From the NCBI GenBank assembly GCA_027482725.1, contig JAIXVT010000124.1, positions 1-7,190 on the forward strand: DNA of 7,190 bases, read 5' to 3'. Below the pieces are notes generated by a model. The model worked only from the letters and a program-made list of their open reading frames with translations, was not told where the DNA came from and did not search any database. The position numbers were made by a program, and so were the translations under genes. The first letter of the stretch is position 1, and every line of letters begins with the position of its first letter. Positions 5,982 to 7,190 of this stretch are shown here, in pieces. The stretch is from Pseudomonadota bacterium (GTDB lineage Bacteria; Bdellovibrionota; UBA1018; CAIMNF01).

Positions 5982-6923
5982 ATGGCTAAAAAAAAAGACC
6001 GCGCCCTGACCGAAGACGAAATCAAAGCCAAATTACGACTGGATCTCGAAACGCAGTGGATCAACAGCACGCCGAAGGTAGGAGTTTACGGGGTTCAAGA
6101 TTCCAAAATCTACATTCTCAAACCTGAAATCGAGCCACTTTTTTTAATGATCCTTGCCGCTGATCCTGCTGACTTTGCGATCGATGCAACGGTTCATGCG
6201 TTTAAATCCTGGGAAAAACGGTATTATGGCCTACGTTGGTCCGCATTTTGGCTAATCGAAAACAAGTATCCCTTTTTAAAGAACCCAAAAATTTTCGAAA
6301 AGTTTCCGTATCCTATTTTTCTGGAAGCTAAGCCCGATCTCAACAAACTTCTGCGCAAAGACGGTACGGCTGTACTAAGCACCCATTTTCATGGGACTTG
6401 GACACACCACAAGTTATCGGAACCGCTTGCTCAGATTTTATCAAAAGTCGAATACGATCTCCAAATTGCACTTAGAAAAAACGACGAAGGGCTCCCTCTT
6501 CCGGAGATCTCTGATCCTGAAATTCAAGGTCACCAAAACGGAAATGTTATCTATCCCAAAGACTTGTTGCTTGAGGGCGACTGGAAAACACTTCCCGAAT
6601 GGGTGGAAACCGCAGATCCGAAAGCTTCTCTTAAGCTGCAAATGAACGGAAAGCTCCTCCGCCTTACCTCAAGCCTAACGGTAAAAGCATTTGATTCTTG
6701 CAAGGTGCGGATAACACTCAACGGTGAGCGTATTCCGGATCACAGTTTAGGCGCGCAAGTCAAAACCACCGAAGAGTTCACAAGCGAATTTTCCATTCAC
6801 CGTGGCGCGGGCGTTTACAACCTTATTCAGGCTCAAGAATCCATTCAAGGAGAAGTCCGGCTGGAGTTTTTAACGGCCGAACACAATCCGGTGATCATTC
6901 ATGATATAAGGGTTGGAACCTAA
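5982..6923 (+). CDS. Unrecognised protein: possible cysteine-free thioredoxin-like domain plus beta-sandwich
   Basis: I do not know this 313-residue family with confidence. No signal peptide or membrane segment is visible, and the start is Lys-rich (MAKKKDR), so it is probably cytoplasmic. Residues 52-150 suggest a thioredoxin-like order of elements: strand LFLMILAAD (53-61), a long helix (about 62-83), strand RWSAFWLIENKY, strand YPIFLE (110-115), then DGTAVLSTHFHG and a closing helix. There is no CxxC; the only cysteine is C240. Residues about 198-313 are rich in beta strands, running from EGDW through LKLQMNGKLLRL, KVRITLNGERI, VYNLIQ and EVRLEFL to IIHDIRV. They recall the carbohydrate-binding-like C-terminal domain of DipZ-type thioredoxin proteins. 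This assignment rests on pattern memory only. It follows the secreted-protein gene after a 56-base gap with a possible promoter of its own. A redox role is unlikely without cysteines. Confidence 0.6.
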   Translation: MAKKKDRALTEDEIKAKLRLDLETQWINSTPKVGVYGVQDSKIYILKPEIEPLFLMILAADPADFAIDATVHAFKSWEKRYYGLRWSAFWLIENKYPFLKNPKIFEKFPYPIFLEAKPDLNKLLRKDGTAVLSTHFHGTWTHHKLSEPLAQILSKVEYDLQIALRKNDEGLPLPEISDPEIQGHQNGNVIYPKDLLLEGDWKTLPEWVETADPKASLKLQMNGKLLRLTSSLTVKAFDSCKVRITLNGERIPDHSLGAQVKTTEEFTSEFSIHRGAGVYNLIQAQESIQGEVRLEFLTAEHNPVIIHDIRVGT

Positions 6924-7018
6924 ATCTACAAAGGTATGCGATAACTTTTAAGCGAGTTTTAATTTGAAAATGGGTTAAATCCGAGAAATTTATGTGGATC
7001 CGACCTGAAGTCGACCAT

Positions 7019-7095
7019 CATCTTGAGTTCGAGATCATGCCCCGCGCTCCGGGAACTTTTTAGTCGCGCGGTTGCACGATCTCAAACTCAAGATG
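7019..7095. repeat. Long imperfect inverted repeat in the right-hand intergenic DNA
   Basis: The arms CATCTTGAGTTCGAGATC (7019-7036) and GATCTCAAACTCAAGATG (7078-7095) are reverse complements at 17 of 18 positions. Inside them CCGCGC (7042-7047) pairs with GCGCGG (7066-7071), so the 77 bases can fold into a two-part hairpin with an 18-base terminal loop. The loop holds a run of five T, but there is no U-tract after the outer stem, which argues against a standard intrinsic terminator. The rest of 6924-7190 shows no gene that I can support. Confidence 0.75.
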
Positions 7096-7190
7096 AAGCG
7101 GGGTTCAGCGGAACTCGGAAACTGGGGAGCGGGAGTTTATGCAAATTTGTGGGGAGGTCGTTGCGAGTTTTTTCGCGTGAAGTGATTTTG

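Overview
The window looks like chromosomal DNA of a Gram-negative bacterium that makes isoprenoids by the mevalonate route. It encodes a class II HMG-CoA reductase, a type 2 isopentenyl-diphosphate isomerase and a short-chain (FPP-type) prenyl synthase. A secreted protein ending in a terminal phenylalanine, as outer-membrane barrels do, points to an outer membrane. Several lineages combine these traits (for example Legionellales, Bdellovibrionota and Myxococcota), and I cannot place it further by eye.

Layout. (1) Positions 2-817 (+): the 3' part of a UDP-glucuronate decarboxylase-like sugar-nucleotide gene, cut by the window start. (2) 818-1859: an IS1-like insertion sequence with one 307-residue transposase gene, lying between two inverted copies of a short palindromic repeat. 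(3) 1860-4346 (-): mvaA (HMG-CoA reductase) preceded by fni (type 2 IDI), probably one transcription unit. (4) 4347-4437: an AT-rich divergent intergenic region. (5) 4438-5925 (+): an ispA-like prenyl synthase and, 3 bases later, an unrecognised secreted, possibly outer-membrane, protein. (6) 5982-6923 (+): an unrecognised protein resembling a cysteine-free thioredoxin-like domain joined to a beta-sandwich. (7) 6924-7190: no gene, but one long imperfect inverted repeat.

How the genes fit together. HMG-CoA reductase makes mevalonate, Fni interconverts IPP and DMAPP, and the prenyl synthase joins them into longer prenyl diphosphates. The mevalonate kinases, the decarboxylase and HMG-CoA synthase are not in the window. 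The UDP-sugar gene belongs to envelope polysaccharide synthesis and is not obviously linked.

The most interesting signal is a small palindromic repeat present three times. One copy lies in frame inside mvaA, where the protein appears about 17 residues longer than a reference enzyme. The other two begin over the stop codons of the two genes that flank the insertion sequence. A second large-scale signal is strand composition: the + strand is G-rich on the left, C-rich from about 1860 to 6900 whichever strand the genes use, and G-rich again at the right end.
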